Origin: Bacteroidales bacterium | GTDB lineage: Bacteria; Bacteroidota; Bacteroidia; Bacteroidales; VadinHA17 | DNA: 64,000 nucleotides | Reading direction: 5' to 3' | Assembly: GCA_025358455.1 (NCBI GenBank) | Contig: JANYJP010000108.1 | Location: 1 to 64,000 of the forward strand | Shown here: piece after piece, positions 25,025-33,713 of the stretch | Numbering within the stretch: the stretch's first letter is position 1 | Layout of the letters: every line of letters begins with the position of its first letter | The notes under the pieces: generated by a model | What the model was told of the DNA's origin: nothing | The model's input: only the letters and a program-made list of their open reading frames with translations | The model's database searches: none | Translations under genes and position numbers: made by a program

Positions 25025-25729
25025 ATGAAAAAATTCGTATTCCTTCTGGCAGGCCTTATTGCGTTTGCTTCAATAAATGCTCAGTCGCTTGGTGAGATTG
25101 TAAAAAAATATTCTGAAGCTAATCAGCAGGATAAAATTTCTGCTATGTCAACCATTAAAATTACAGCAAAAATGTCTATGATGGGAATGGATCTTCCAAT
25201 GGAAATGTGGATGAAAAGCCCTGACAAATTCAAGAGCATCACCAGTTTTAATGGTCAGGACATTATTTCTGTATTTGACGGAACCAAAGGGTATTCAATA
25301 AATCCGATGACAGGATCTTCTGATCCTGTTGAGATGACCCCTGATCAGGTTAAGCAGACACAAAACAGTAATATGTTCAAGAATTATATGGCAAATTATC
25401 TGAAGGAGGGAAAGCTTACTCTTGAAGGAGAAGAAAATGTAAATGACAAGCCGGCATTCAAGCTGAAAGCTGATCTTGGTGATGGTAATTCAACCATGAT
25501 GTTTATTGATAAGGCGACTTATTTTCTGGTAAAATCAAGTGCATCTGTTAGTCAGGGCGGACAGGCTATTACAGTCGACTCTTACCCATCTGATTATCAG
25601 GAGATGAATGGAATCATGCTGCCAATGAAAACAACTTCATCAGCTCAGGGAATGGATTTCATTATGGTCTTTGACAAGGTAGAAGTAAACGTTCCTATGG
25701 ATGACAGCCTTTTTACTATTAAAAAGTAA
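25025..25729 (+). CDS. Outer-membrane lipoprotein-sorting (LolA-like) protein
   Basis: 234-aa secreted protein with a clear signal peptide (MKKFVFLLAGLIAFASINAQ, cleavage near 20). The mature part (for example MEMWMKSPDKFKSITSF, GYSINPMTGSS and DKATYFLVKSS) matches the LolA/LolB-like half-barrel family common in Bacteroidota. It lacks a lipobox, so it is probably periplasmic and binds lipids or lipoproteins. It lies directly after kdsA and before the terminator shared with rnpB. Its exact cargo is unknown. Confidence 0.8.
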   Translation: MKKFVFLLAGLIAFASINAQSLGEIVKKYSEANQQDKISAMSTIKITAKMSMMGMDLPMEMWMKSPDKFKSITSFNGQDIISVFDGTKGYSINPMTGSSDPVEMTPDQVKQTQNSNMFKNYMANYLKEGKLTLEGEENVNDKPAFKLKADLGDGNSTMMFIDKATYFLVKSSASVSQGGQAITVDSYPSDYQEMNGIMLPMKTTSSAQGMDFIMVFDKVEVNVPMDDSLFTIKK

Positions 25730-25749
25730 ATCAGGTCTAAAAAAATTAA

Positions 25750-25776
25750 AGGGACGTGCGATGGCATGTCCCTTTT
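25750..25776. terminator. Bidirectional terminator, LolA-like gene / rnpB
   Basis: GGGACGTGC and GCATGTCCC form a 9-bp stem (one G-U pair) with a 4-nt loop, followed by TTTTTT on the plus strand. On the minus strand the stem is followed by TTTAATTTTTTT, so it also serves the 3' end of rnpB. Confidence 0.85.
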
Positions 25777-25780
25777 TTAT

Positions 25781-26163
25781 GTGCAGCTGGCCTATAAGCC
25801 GGTTTCTGTACGGTTTATGCTTCTGTTAAAGAATATTAAACCGGTTTCCATCATTTATCTCGACACAGTATCACTACAGTGCTCATACGACCTACCCCCC
25901 GGCATTGGACGAGCAGCCCTTATAGCCGGTATACATGGTCTTTCAACCCATAAGGTGTACGGCTCCTGATGTTGCCACCCGGACCGGTAAGCTCTTACCT
26001 CACCTTTTCACCCTTTTCCCGGTTTTACACTGTAAAATCGGGATGGTTATTTTCTGTTACACTACTATACCCTCACGGATATCTTCCCGTTAGGAAGTAT
26101 GGTGCTCTTTGTTGCCCGGACTTTCCTTACCCCGACAAGCGTGGCACGATGGAACAACCTGCT
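25781..26163 (-). ncRNA. rnpB: RNase P RNA, bacterial class A
   Basis: The catalytic RNA for tRNA 5' maturation. On the minus strand the conserved 5' segment GTAAGGAAAGTCCGGGCAAC lies near 26140-26110 and the 3' landmark ACAGAAACCGGCTTATAGG at 25810-25792. The ends can pair to form P1 (GCAGC near 26160 with GCTGC near 25785). Length is about 380 nt, normal for class A. A -7 element lies just upstream (26170-26177) and the terminator just downstream. The exact ends are estimates. Confidence 0.93.
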
Positions 26164-26169
26164 GCCATG

Positions 26170-26200
26170 CAAAGGTAATAATTTGCCGTTAATTAGTAAA
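26170..26200 (-). promoter_or_regulatory. Promoter for rnpB
   Basis: The minus strand reads TACCTTTG at 26170-26177 and TTTA (one mismatch to TTTG) at 26197-26200, 19 nt upstream. The predicted start of transcription agrees with the 5' end of the P1 stem. Confidence 0.6.
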
Positions 26201-26215
26201 CTCTGTAATAATAGT

Positions 26216-26223
26216 TAATTTTG
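26216..26223 (+). promoter_or_regulatory. Candidate promoter for queA
   Basis: TAATTTTG matches TAnnTTTG, and the leader to the queA ATG would be about 42 nt. No -33 element of correct spacing is visible. Confidence 0.45.
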
Positions 26224-26272
26224 GCGCTAATTTAAAAGTCAGGAACAAAAAGACTTATCGGACCTTACCGGA

Positions 26273-27487
26273 ATGAACATTTTAGACATAAATATTGTTG
26301 ATTACAATTATAATCTGCCCGAGGACAGAATTGCTCAGCATCCTGTTATAGAAAGAGATATGTCGCAATTACTTGTATTTAAAGAAGATCAGATATCAAA
26401 AGATGTCTTCAGAAACATTGATAATTACCTCCCTGAAGATTCGCTACTTGTTTTTAATAACTCACGCGTTATCCGGGCGCGGCTGCTGTTTCGTAAAGAT
26501 ACAGGAGCCGCAATTGAAATTCTGTGTCTCGAACCTCTTGTTCCATTTGAATATGAATTATCATTCGGGTCGGGAGAACCGGTAGAATGGAAATGTATCA
26601 TCGGGAACCTGAAAAAGTGGAAGAATGGGAAAATCGTTACACGGTTTGAATATAAGGATAAACAATTTGATCTTACTGCGGAAAAAGTCCAACCCGAAGG
26701 AGAAGCATGGAGAGTACGGTTTTCATGGAACTGTACTGATTTAAGTTTTGGAGAGGTAATTGAGGCATCCGGACACATACCATTGCCACCCTATATTAAC
26801 AGGGAAGATGACGAAGAAGATGTCAACAGGTATCAGACAATTTATTCGCGCATCAAAGGCTCAGTAGCAGCGCCTACAGCAGGACTGCATTTCACCGACC
26901 GTGTTTTTGAGAAGCTAAAACTAAACGGGAATAAATCTGTTGAAATAACTCTTCACGTAGGTGCTGGTACTTTTCAGCCGATTAAATCAAAAAGTATTTC
27001 AGACCATGAAATGCATTGTGAACATTTCTTTGTAACAAAGGATACAATAGAATTGCTTCTGCAGAACATTGGAAAAATAGTTCCTGTTGGTACAACTTCT
27101 GTACGAACACTTGAAAGTCTTTACTGGCTGGGGGTCAGTCTATTGAATAATCCTACAGGATCGGCGAATGAGCTTTCGCTTGGTCAATGGGACGTATATA
27201 AACACGAAACTGATATTTCAGCAGAGGATTCTCTCAACGCGTTATTAACCTATTTATCTGTAAAAAAATTATCGGGATTGCATGCTTCAACCAGCATTAT
27301 AATTATTCCGGGGTATAAATTCAGAATGATGAACGGATTGATCACAAATTTTCATCAACCGAACAGTACACTTCTCCTGCTTGTTTCTGCGTGGATAGGT
27401 GAAAAGTGGAAGGAAGTTTACAAATTCGCCCTTGATAATAATTTCAGATTTTTAAGTTATGGAGATTGCTCATTGTTATTAAGTTAA
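26273..27487 (+). CDS. queA: S-adenosylmethionine:tRNA ribosyltransferase-isomerase
   Basis: 404-aa enzyme converting preQ1-34 in tRNA to epoxyqueuosine with S-adenosylmethionine as ribosyl donor. It shows the family features DYNYNLPEDRIAQHP, FNNSRVIRARL, RYQTIYSRIKGSVAAPTAGLHFT, VGAGTFQPIK, VGTTSVRTLES and LITNFHQPNSTLLLLVSAW. The protein is somewhat longer than the ~350-aa E. coli protein because of an insert near 75-150. It follows the divergent rnpB and has its own promoter element. Confidence 0.95.
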   Translation: MNILDINIVDYNYNLPEDRIAQHPVIERDMSQLLVFKEDQISKDVFRNIDNYLPEDSLLVFNNSRVIRARLLFRKDTGAAIEILCLEPLVPFEYELSFGSGEPVEWKCIIGNLKKWKNGKIVTRFEYKDKQFDLTAEKVQPEGEAWRVRFSWNCTDLSFGEVIEASGHIPLPPYINREDDEEDVNRYQTIYSRIKGSVAAPTAGLHFTDRVFEKLKLNGNKSVEITLHVGAGTFQPIKSKSISDHEMHCEHFFVTKDTIELLLQNIGKIVPVGTTSVRTLESLYWLGVSLLNNPTGSANELSLGQWDVYKHETDISAEDSLNALLTYLSVKKLSGLHASTSIIIIPGYKFRMMNGLITNFHQPNSTLLLLVSAWIGEKWKEVYKFALDNNFRFLSYGDCSLLLS

Positions 27488-27508
27488 CGATATAATTATT
27501 TATATTTT

Positions 27509-27540
27509 TTTGTTATAACGAAAATTTTAGTTTAATTTTG
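27509..27540 (+). promoter_or_regulatory. Promoter for the 77-aa membrane protein gene
   Basis: TTTG (27509-27512), 20 nt, TAATTTTG (27533-27540): both elements match the consensus. Transcription would start near 27547. Confidence 0.6.
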
Positions 27541-27585
27541 ATTGTAAATTGATTTTTTGTTTATTTGAATCCTAATATTTTTAAT

Positions 27586-27819
27586 ATGAATGAAAGCAAA
27601 TTAATGCAACAGGTGACAACGATTTTCTCTATTTTTATGGTATTATTCTATCTGGGAGTAGGAATTTACTTCGTATTTTTTACAAATCTTAGTTATCTTG
27701 ACAAGTCCGTAAGGATCTTAATGGGCTCAGCATTTATATTTTATGGGTTATACAGGGCATACAGAACATACGTTAAAATAGTTGAAGTGTTTTTTACAAA
27801 AAATGAGGACCAGGAGTAA
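27586..27819 (+). CDS. Small membrane protein, unknown
   Basis: 77 aa from the ATG at 27586. A TTG 21 nt upstream in the same frame is less likely. Two hydrophobic segments (residues about 13-32, then 43-61) are joined by a short charged loop, and the tail is charged (TKNEDQE). I do not recognise the family. It precedes the PstS-like lipoprotein on the same strand by 196 nt and has its own promoter, so a role in the following Ton-linked cluster is only a guess. Confidence 0.65.
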   Translation: MNESKLMQQVTTIFSIFMVLFYLGVGIYFVFFTNLSYLDKSVRILMGSAFIFYGLYRAYRTYVKIVEVFFTKNEDQE

Positions 27820-28015
27820 TGCTCCAAATCTAAGAATAAAGAAAGCAGAACAGGATTTTCTATTTTTCACATACGCCTTGGCACATCCTTTGCAGTACAT
27901 TAAGTGATAAATATTTTAATCCTGACAAAATTTTAAGAATATGAACGGAGTATCAGTTATTCAAAATTTTAGTATTATTGCGTGCCGGAACAAAAAGATC
28001 ACAACCAGTAATAAA

Positions 28016-28972
28016 ATGAACAGAGCTGTTTGTAAAAATTTATTGTCTTATTTCTCTTTTCCCCTTATAGGATTAATGCTTAGTCTGGCATCCTGTGGCG
28101 GAGAAAAATCAGGGCCAGCTGAAACTACAACAAGAGGAAATATAAAGATTACTGTTGATGAGTCTTTTCAACCAATAATTGAAACCGAAGTTTTTACTTT
28201 TACACATTTGTATACAAATGCATATATCAAACCTCAGTATAAGCCTGAGTCTGATGTGATAAATGACTTTATGAACGATTCAGTTAAGGTTATTGTTACA
28301 AGTAAAAAGTTGACTGATTATCAGATACAGACTCTCCGCGATACTCTGATCATTCCCCATACAACTACATACGCTTATGATGCGCTTGCACTGATAACAA
28401 ATAAAGCAAACAAGGATACATTATTAAAGTATAATTCTATTAAGGATATCTTCCTTGGTAAAATAAAAAACTGGAAAGATATTAATCCCGATTCGAAGCT
28501 TGGCAACATCAGGGTTATTTTTGACAATAACAAATCAGGGAATATCCGGTATTTTAAGGAACTTTATGATATAAAAGATTCTCTGGGCGAAAATTTCTTT
28601 GCAGTAAATAATAATCCGGAGGTTATAAATTTTGTTTCAAGAAACCCGGATGCAATTGGAATAATAAGTGTAAACTATATAAGTGATAAAGATGATTCAC
28701 TGAGCATGAGTTTCACCAAAAAAGTCAACATTGTTGGTGTTTCACAGGAGTTTATTAATGATGGTTCTTATTATCGTCCGCAACAGGGTTTTATATATGA
28801 CAAGTCGTATCCATTTGTAAGGGAGGTTTATCTTATCAACAGAGAAACATTTCTCGGTTTGGGCTCTGGTTTTGTAAACTGGGCATGTAAAGAACAGGGA
28901 CAGCGTATTGTTCTTAAGTCAGGACTTGTTCCGGCAACTATGCCAATAAGATTGGTACAGATTAAGCATTAG
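28016..28972 (+). CDS. PstS-like phosphate-binding lipoprotein (orphan)
   Basis: 318 aa from the ATG at 28016. This start places a lipobox LASC (Cys27) after a signal, whereas the upstream ATG at 27941 adds 25 residues before it. The mature part has the PBP_like/PstS fold features (DESFQPIIETEVFTF, TTYAYDALALITNK, KNWKDINPD, NNKSGNIRYFKEL and SGLVPATMPIR). No pstC/A/B genes are in the window, so it does not serve a normal phosphate ABC importer here. It is followed by a TPR protein and the ExbBD-TonB genes, the usual company in Bacteroidota. The ligand is unknown. Confidence 0.82.
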   Translation: MNRAVCKNLLSYFSFPLIGLMLSLASCGGEKSGPAETTTRGNIKITVDESFQPIIETEVFTFTHLYTNAYIKPQYKPESDVINDFMNDSVKVIVTSKKLTDYQIQTLRDTLIIPHTTTYAYDALALITNKANKDTLLKYNSIKDIFLGKIKNWKDINPDSKLGNIRVIFDNNKSGNIRYFKELYDIKDSLGENFFAVNNNPEVINFVSRNPDAIGIISVNYISDKDDSLSMSFTKKVNIVGVSQEFINDGSYYRPQQGFIYDKSYPFVREVYLINRETFLGLGSGFVNWACKEQGQRIVLKSGLVPATMPIRLVQIKH

Positions 28973-29005
28973 TTTTGAGGTTTGAGACGGGAGGCGTGAG
29001 GCGTT
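28973..29005 (+). repeat. GAGACGGGAGGCGTGAGGCG low-complexity tract
   Basis: Degenerate GAG/GGCGTGAGG repeats directly follow the stop codon of the PstS-like gene. It belongs to the same style as the tract at 18678-18713. No coding or hairpin potential is seen. Confidence 0.55.
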
Positions 29006-29082
29006 AAGGAAGAGATAAAATAATTGAAATTTGAATATATAATAAGGAATTCAAACAATAATTGACAACAAATTAAATAGCT

Positions 29083-31320
29083 ATGAAACGTTCAATTTCT
29101 ACACCGGCTGTATTGCTGGCAGTATTCTTTACAATTTTTGCGATTAATATCAAAGCTCAGGATTTGAATTCTGCTACCCTTCTTACAAGAAGTGAGCAGT
29201 ATGATAAAGCTTTGGCAATGTTCCAGCAATTGATACAGAAGGAACCAACAAATAGTCGGAATTATTTTTTTCTTGGAGAAAACTATCTTGCTGATTATTT
29301 CTCCGACACAATCTCTAACTCATTAACAGTAACGGCCAAGGCAGCCAAAGAGATTTATCAGAAAGGTGTTGAAGCCAATCCAAACGATCCTCTTAATTAC
29401 ATTGGTTTAGCTAAGATCGCATATTTTCAGGGTGATGTTAAGACAGCAACTGAGATGCGTGCAAAGGCAAAAAGCTTCCTCCTCCCGTATAAGAATTTAA
29501 AAAAGATTTCTCCTCCGGCTAAGGATTATGCATTTGCGCTGGCAAAAATTGCCGAATCTTATATTAAGGATGAGAAAGTAGACACAGCTATTGCATTACC
29601 TTTAATCAGAGAAGCTATTAAAATTGATAATAACAGTAAAGACGTTTATTTGATAGCAGGTGATATTTACATTCTGGAAAATGACGGATCAAAAGCGATT
29701 TCATTTTACAAACTGGCCCAGGTAGCTGACCCGGCCTCACCAACTGCAAACATGAAAATTGGCAACATATATGTTAAGGGACGTGCTCTCCAGGCTGCTA
29801 TTCCTTATTATGATGAAGCAATACAGCTTAATGTAAACTATGCTCCCGCTTATCGCGAACTTGGACAGTTATATTTGCTTGCTCAGAGATTTGATCAGTC
29901 AAAAGAAAATTTCAAGAAGTATCTTGATCTGACAGCCGGAAATATTCCTGCAAAGACCAGATATGTAAATGCCCTTTTCTATGCCAAGGATTATGATGGA
30001 GTTATTAAGAATGTTGAAGATATTTTTGCGGTCGATAAATCAAGGACCTATATGAACCGTATAGCAGGCTATTCATGTTATGAAAAGAATCCACCAGATT
30101 ACAATAAAGCGCTTGCATATATGGAAACACTTTTTAAAACAGTGGCTCCTGAAAGAATTATACCTAAAGACTATCATTATTTGGCCAGGATCCTTCTGAA
30201 AAAGAATCAGAATTATCCTAAAATGGTCGATGAGCTAAATGGTTTGAAAACGCAGCTTGAAAAAGACAAGTCAAAGTTTTCATCAGCTTCTGCTGCAGAA
30301 AAGGCAAAACTGAAACCCGGACTTGATGATCTTACAAACAAGATAACTGGTCTCGAAAAAAATAAAGCTATTGCAGATACTGAAATAGAAAGAGCTTTTG
30401 TTGCATATGAAAAAGTATTAAGCTTTAAACCGGATGATAAAAACCTTCTTAATGAAATTGCCAATAGCTCCTACAACTTTAAAAGATATGATCACGCGGC
30501 AAAAACCTGGGCAAAACTGATTGATCCTGCAAAAGAGAATATTGATGATTACATGCGTATAGGAAGGGCTTATTACACGGGAGAAAAATACAAATCTGCC
30601 GATTCTTTATTTTCATCAGTTGTAGCTAAGAATCCCACTTATGTTCCGGCATACGTTTTCATTGCGAGAACATATTCCAGAATGGACCCTGATGCTAAGC
30701 TTGGACAGGCAAAGCCTAAATTTGAAAAAGTACTGGATATTGCCAAGTCCGATTCTCTCAAGTATGAATCTGAAATGATGGAAGCTATGGTGTTCCTGGG
30801 TTATTATCATATGATGAATGAGAATTTCAGCAAATCAAAAGATTACTACACAAGAATGATTAATCTTGATGCCGGCAATAAAGAGAATAAGATAAAAGGA
30901 TACAATGGACTGGGCTCAGTGGAAATGAGATCGCTTATGACTGAAAAAACAAATGAAGGGCGATTACCATATTTATCCAGAGCATCGGAATCATACAACA
31001 AAATACTGGCAATTGATCCGATGAATGCTTCTGCAAAAAGTCAGATTAATTATATAAATGAATTCGTGGCTCAGATAAAGAAGGGTATTAATCCTAATGA
31101 AATTAAAGGTGTAATTAAGAATACTGCCGGAAAGCCATTACCATATGCTTCAATAAGGGTAAAAGACACGGCTGCTGAGAATCTGTCAAATACCAAGGGT
31201 GAGTTTAAGTTTGAGATTCCATCGGGATCAGAAATACTGATTGTCAGTCTGAAGGGGTACAAATCAGTCGAGATTCCTATTACAAAATCAAGAGTTTACA
31301 ATGTTACTTTGGAACAATAA
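29083..31320 (+). CDS. Secreted TPR protein with a carboxypeptidase-like regulatory domain
   Basis: 745 aa. A signal peptide (cleavage near INIKAQ, residue 26) is followed by many tetratricopeptide repeats from about 30 to 650, for example NYFFLGENYLADYF, YAPAYRELGQLYLLAQRFDQ and YVPAYVFIARTYSRM. The last 80 residues (from IKGVIKNTAGKPLPYASIRV) resemble the CarboxypepD_reg beta-sandwich found at the N-terminus of SusC-type receptors. It lies between the PstS-like lipoprotein and exbB on the same strand. A scaffold or periplasmic docking role with the Ton complex is plausible, but this is inference. Confidence 0.82.
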   Translation: MKRSISTPAVLLAVFFTIFAINIKAQDLNSATLLTRSEQYDKALAMFQQLIQKEPTNSRNYFFLGENYLADYFSDTISNSLTVTAKAAKEIYQKGVEANPNDPLNYIGLAKIAYFQGDVKTATEMRAKAKSFLLPYKNLKKISPPAKDYAFALAKIAESYIKDEKVDTAIALPLIREAIKIDNNSKDVYLIAGDIYILENDGSKAISFYKLAQVADPASPTANMKIGNIYVKGRALQAAIPYYDEAIQLNVNYAPAYRELGQLYLLAQRFDQSKENFKKYLDLTAGNIPAKTRYVNALFYAKDYDGVIKNVEDIFAVDKSRTYMNRIAGYSCYEKNPPDYNKALAYMETLFKTVAPERIIPKDYHYLARILLKKNQNYPKMVDELNGLKTQLEKDKSKFSSASAAEKAKLKPGLDDLTNKITGLEKNKAIADTEIERAFVAYEKVLSFKPDDKNLLNEIANSSYNFKRYDHAAKTWAKLIDPAKENIDDYMRIGRAYYTGEKYKSADSLFSSVVAKNPTYVPAYVFIARTYSRMDPDAKLGQAKPKFEKVLDIAKSDSLKYESEMMEAMVFLGYYHMMNENFSKSKDYYTRMINLDAGNKENKIKGYNGLGSVEMRSLMTEKTNEGRLPYLSRASESYNKILAIDPMNASAKSQINYINEFVAQIKKGINPNEIKGVIKNTAGKPLPYASIRVKDTAAENLSNTKGEFKFEIPSGSEILIVSLKGYKSVEIPITKSRVYNVTLEQ

Positions 31321-31450
31321 ACCGATAAAAGACGAAAAATATCTGTAAATAAATTAAAAATGAGAAAGGGTATAATGTTAACTTAAGGGTCTTTAGGTTT
31401 AGATAATTGATCTAAACTATATCAAAAGATTAACATTATTCTTTGCTCTA

Positions 31451-31481
31451 TTTGAAAATAACAATTCATAATATATATTTG
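31451..31481 (+). promoter_or_regulatory. Promoter for exbB-exbD-exbD-tonB
   Basis: TTTG (31451-31454), 19 nt, TATATTTG (31474-31481) is a full match to the Bacteroidota vegetative promoter with ideal spacing. The leader would be about 33 nt. Confidence 0.75.
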
Positions 31482-31521
31482 CAAATCGTAAAAAAATATT
31501 AAACCTAAACAAATCGATAAA

Positions 31522-32340
31522 ATGAGTAAACAAAAAAGTTCGTTCAAAGATGCGTTGCAGAATGTATTTGCAACAAGTGCTATTTTAATAGCTTTTATAG
31601 TTGCCTATCTGTTATTTGTTAACATTATGGGTAATCCGGTAAACTTTGTAGGAGGCAATCCTAAAGGACAGGCAATGGAGGGCAATTTTCTTGGAATCAT
31701 CTATAAAGGTGGCATGATCGTTCCTATATTGATGACTTGCGTATTGGTTCTTATTATTTTCGTTTTCGAAAGGGCTATTACATTATCAAGAGCAAAAGGT
31801 AAAGGCAGCCTTAATGCATTTGTCAGCCAGCTTCAGGGTCTTCTTGCAACTGATAAAATTGAAGAAGCAATGGAAGCTTGTGACAATCAGAAAGGTTCTC
31901 TTGCAAATGTTATGAAAGCAGGTCTGACACGTTACCGTGACCTTCAGAAAGACAAAGAACTTGAGAAAGATCAGAAAATTCTTTCTATTCAGAAATCATT
32001 TGAAGAAGCTACAGCTCTTGAGCTGCCGATGTTATCAAAAAACATGGTTATCTTTTCAACACTTGCTTCTATTTCAGTGCTGATTGGTCTTATTGGTACG
32101 GTTCTTGGTATGATCAAGGCATTTGCCGCTCTCGCTCAGGCTGGTGCTCCTGATCCTCTTCTGCTGGCAAGCGGTATTTCAGAAGCTCTTATAAATACAG
32201 CATTCGGTATAACAGGATCAACTTTCGCGATCATTGCTTTCAACTATTTCTCATCAACAATTGACTCTTATACATTTAAAATTGATGAAGCAGGCTTCAG
32301 TCTGACTCAGAATTTTGCTGCTTCATTAAGAAACAACTAG
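31522..32340 (+). CDS. exbB: MotA/TolQ/ExbB proton channel protein
   Basis: 272-aa inner-membrane subunit of the Ton energy-transduction complex. Hydrophobic segments lie at about 16-35, 63-87, 170-195 and 220-245. The two C-terminal helices carry the family signatures VLIGLIGTVLGMIKAFAAL and EALINTAFGIT. ExbB pentamers form the channel in which ExbD dimers sit and use the proton gradient to move TonB. It is first in the operon, with the strong promoter upstream. Confidence 0.93.
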   Translation: MSKQKSSFKDALQNVFATSAILIAFIVAYLLFVNIMGNPVNFVGGNPKGQAMEGNFLGIIYKGGMIVPILMTCVLVLIIFVFERAITLSRAKGKGSLNAFVSQLQGLLATDKIEEAMEACDNQKGSLANVMKAGLTRYRDLQKDKELEKDQKILSIQKSFEEATALELPMLSKNMVIFSTLASISVLIGLIGTVLGMIKAFAALAQAGAPDPLLLASGISEALINTAFGITGSTFAIIAFNYFSSTIDSYTFKIDEAGFSLTQNFAASLRNN

Positions 32341-32385
32341 TCAGAATTTATCTTTTGGTTTAAATTAATAAATAAAGAAACTACA

Positions 32386-33024
32386 ATGCCAAAGATTAAA
32401 TTACCAACAAGGTCGCCCCATATCGACATGACTCCAATGGTTGACCTGTTCTCTGTAGTGTTAACATTCCTTATGTTAACCTCTACTATGAGGCAGCAGG
32501 AACCTGCTACTGTTGATACCCCTAGTTCTATATCCGAGAAACCTACTCCTGATAATAATACGCTTACCCTTCTTCTCTCTACAGATGACAAGGTATTCTT
32601 AAATTTCGATAATGGTCCGGATACTTTACTCCACTACAGACCAAGGATCCTTGCAGAAATGGGCAAGAGATACAATATCGAGTTTACCCCGTCTGAATTA
32701 AGGGCATTCGAAAAGTATCCCACATCAATAGGAGTACCTATACTTAAAATGAAGGAGTTCCTCAATGCAAAGAGTAATAAGGAGAAAACAGTTTTTCAGA
32801 CTGGTATTCCTCTTGATTCAACAGATAACCAGCTTTCATTATGGATACTCTTTGCACGGCAGGTAAATCCGAATATACAGGCATGTATTAAAGGAGATTC
32901 AAAGACTGATTTTCCGATAGTTCAGAAAGTTCTTGATATTATGGCAGATAAGAATATGTTCAAATTCAATCTGATCACAAATCTTGAAGCTACTAAAATT
33001 AATTTACAGGAAATACAAAAGTGA
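32386..33024 (+). CDS. exbD: ExbD/TolR-family biopolymer transport protein 1
   Basis: 212 aa with one membrane helix (about residues 20-40) led by the ion-binding motif PHIDMTPMVDLFSVVLTFLM, where the second Asp is the likely proton carrier. The periplasmic part is long and contains no other known domain. It is the first of two ExbD copies. The two have different periplasmic parts and probably form a heterodimer in the pore (inference). Confidence 0.9.
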   Translation: MPKIKLPTRSPHIDMTPMVDLFSVVLTFLMLTSTMRQQEPATVDTPSSISEKPTPDNNTLTLLLSTDDKVFLNFDNGPDTLLHYRPRILAEMGKRYNIEFTPSELRAFEKYPTSIGVPILKMKEFLNAKSNKEKTVFQTGIPLDSTDNQLSLWILFARQVNPNIQACIKGDSKTDFPIVQKVLDIMADKNMFKFNLITNLEATKINLQEIQK

Positions 33025-33025
33025 T

Positions 33026-33694
33026 ATGGGTGAAATAATTCAAGAAGAAAAAGGTGGCGGGAAGAAGAGAGCCAAGAAGCATGTTCCGCATATCGACATG
33101 ACCCCAATGGTTGACCTTATGTGTCTGCTTATCACTTTCTTCATGCTTACATCAGCTTTAAGCAGGCCAAAAGTTATGGAAATAAACCTTCCTGAAAAGC
33201 TTAAAGATCCTAACCAGAAGGCTCCTGTTATTGCAGCGAGTCGTACTATGAACCTTATACTTGGCCCGGATAACAAAATTTTTTGGTATCAGGGAACAGT
33301 TAAACCGGAGGATTATAATAATCTTCCTCCTGCAACGGTATTGGATTTTAGTTCTGGCCCAACCGGTATCCGTCAGATTTTACTCGAAAGGAACAGAGCA
33401 TTGTTCAAGAAGATTGATGATTATAAGCAGCAGGTAACTACTGGAAAAATTGTTCTTCATCCTGATTCTGTTCTGAGTGAGATATCTAAATTGAAAAGAG
33501 TGGACGATACTGGTCCTATTGTACTGATAAAGGCTTATAAGAAATCAAATTATGGCGATTTCGTTGATATCCTCGATGAGATGAGTATCTGCGGAATAGC
33601 CCGTTATACATTTGTGCCTATAGCCTTTTATGAAGAAAGAATGGTAGAAATTGCCGCTGGTATTACAGCCACTGCAACAACTCCTGCTAAATAA
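33026..33694 (+). CDS. exbD: ExbD/TolR-family biopolymer transport protein 2
   Basis: 222 aa from the ATG at 33026, 1 nt after the first exbD stop. This start is preferred over 32984 because the upstream ATG would overlap the first gene by 41 nt. A basic N-terminus (GGGKKRAKKHVPH) leads into the ion motif PHIDMTPMVDLMCLLITFFM. The periplasmic region ends with FVPIAFYEERMVEIAAGI and differs in sequence from copy 1. Confidence 0.9.
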   Translation: MGEIIQEEKGGGKKRAKKHVPHIDMTPMVDLMCLLITFFMLTSALSRPKVMEINLPEKLKDPNQKAPVIAASRTMNLILGPDNKIFWYQGTVKPEDYNNLPPATVLDFSSGPTGIRQILLERNRALFKKIDDYKQQVTTGKIVLHPDSVLSEISKLKRVDDTGPIVLIKAYKKSNYGDFVDILDEMSICGIARYTFVPIAFYEERMVEIAAGITATATTPAK

Positions 33695-33713
33695 ACCGTA
33701 AACCTCCAGAAAT

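Noticed and set aside
25766-26178. Two short plus-strand reading frames (67 and 69 aa) between the LolA-like gene and queA
   Set aside because: They run antisense through the RNase P RNA, whose conserved segments and promoter are clear on the minus strand.
28016-28972. A complete phosphate ABC importer
   Set aside because: Only the PstS-like binding protein is present; no pstC, pstA, pstB or phoU lies in the neighbouring genes.
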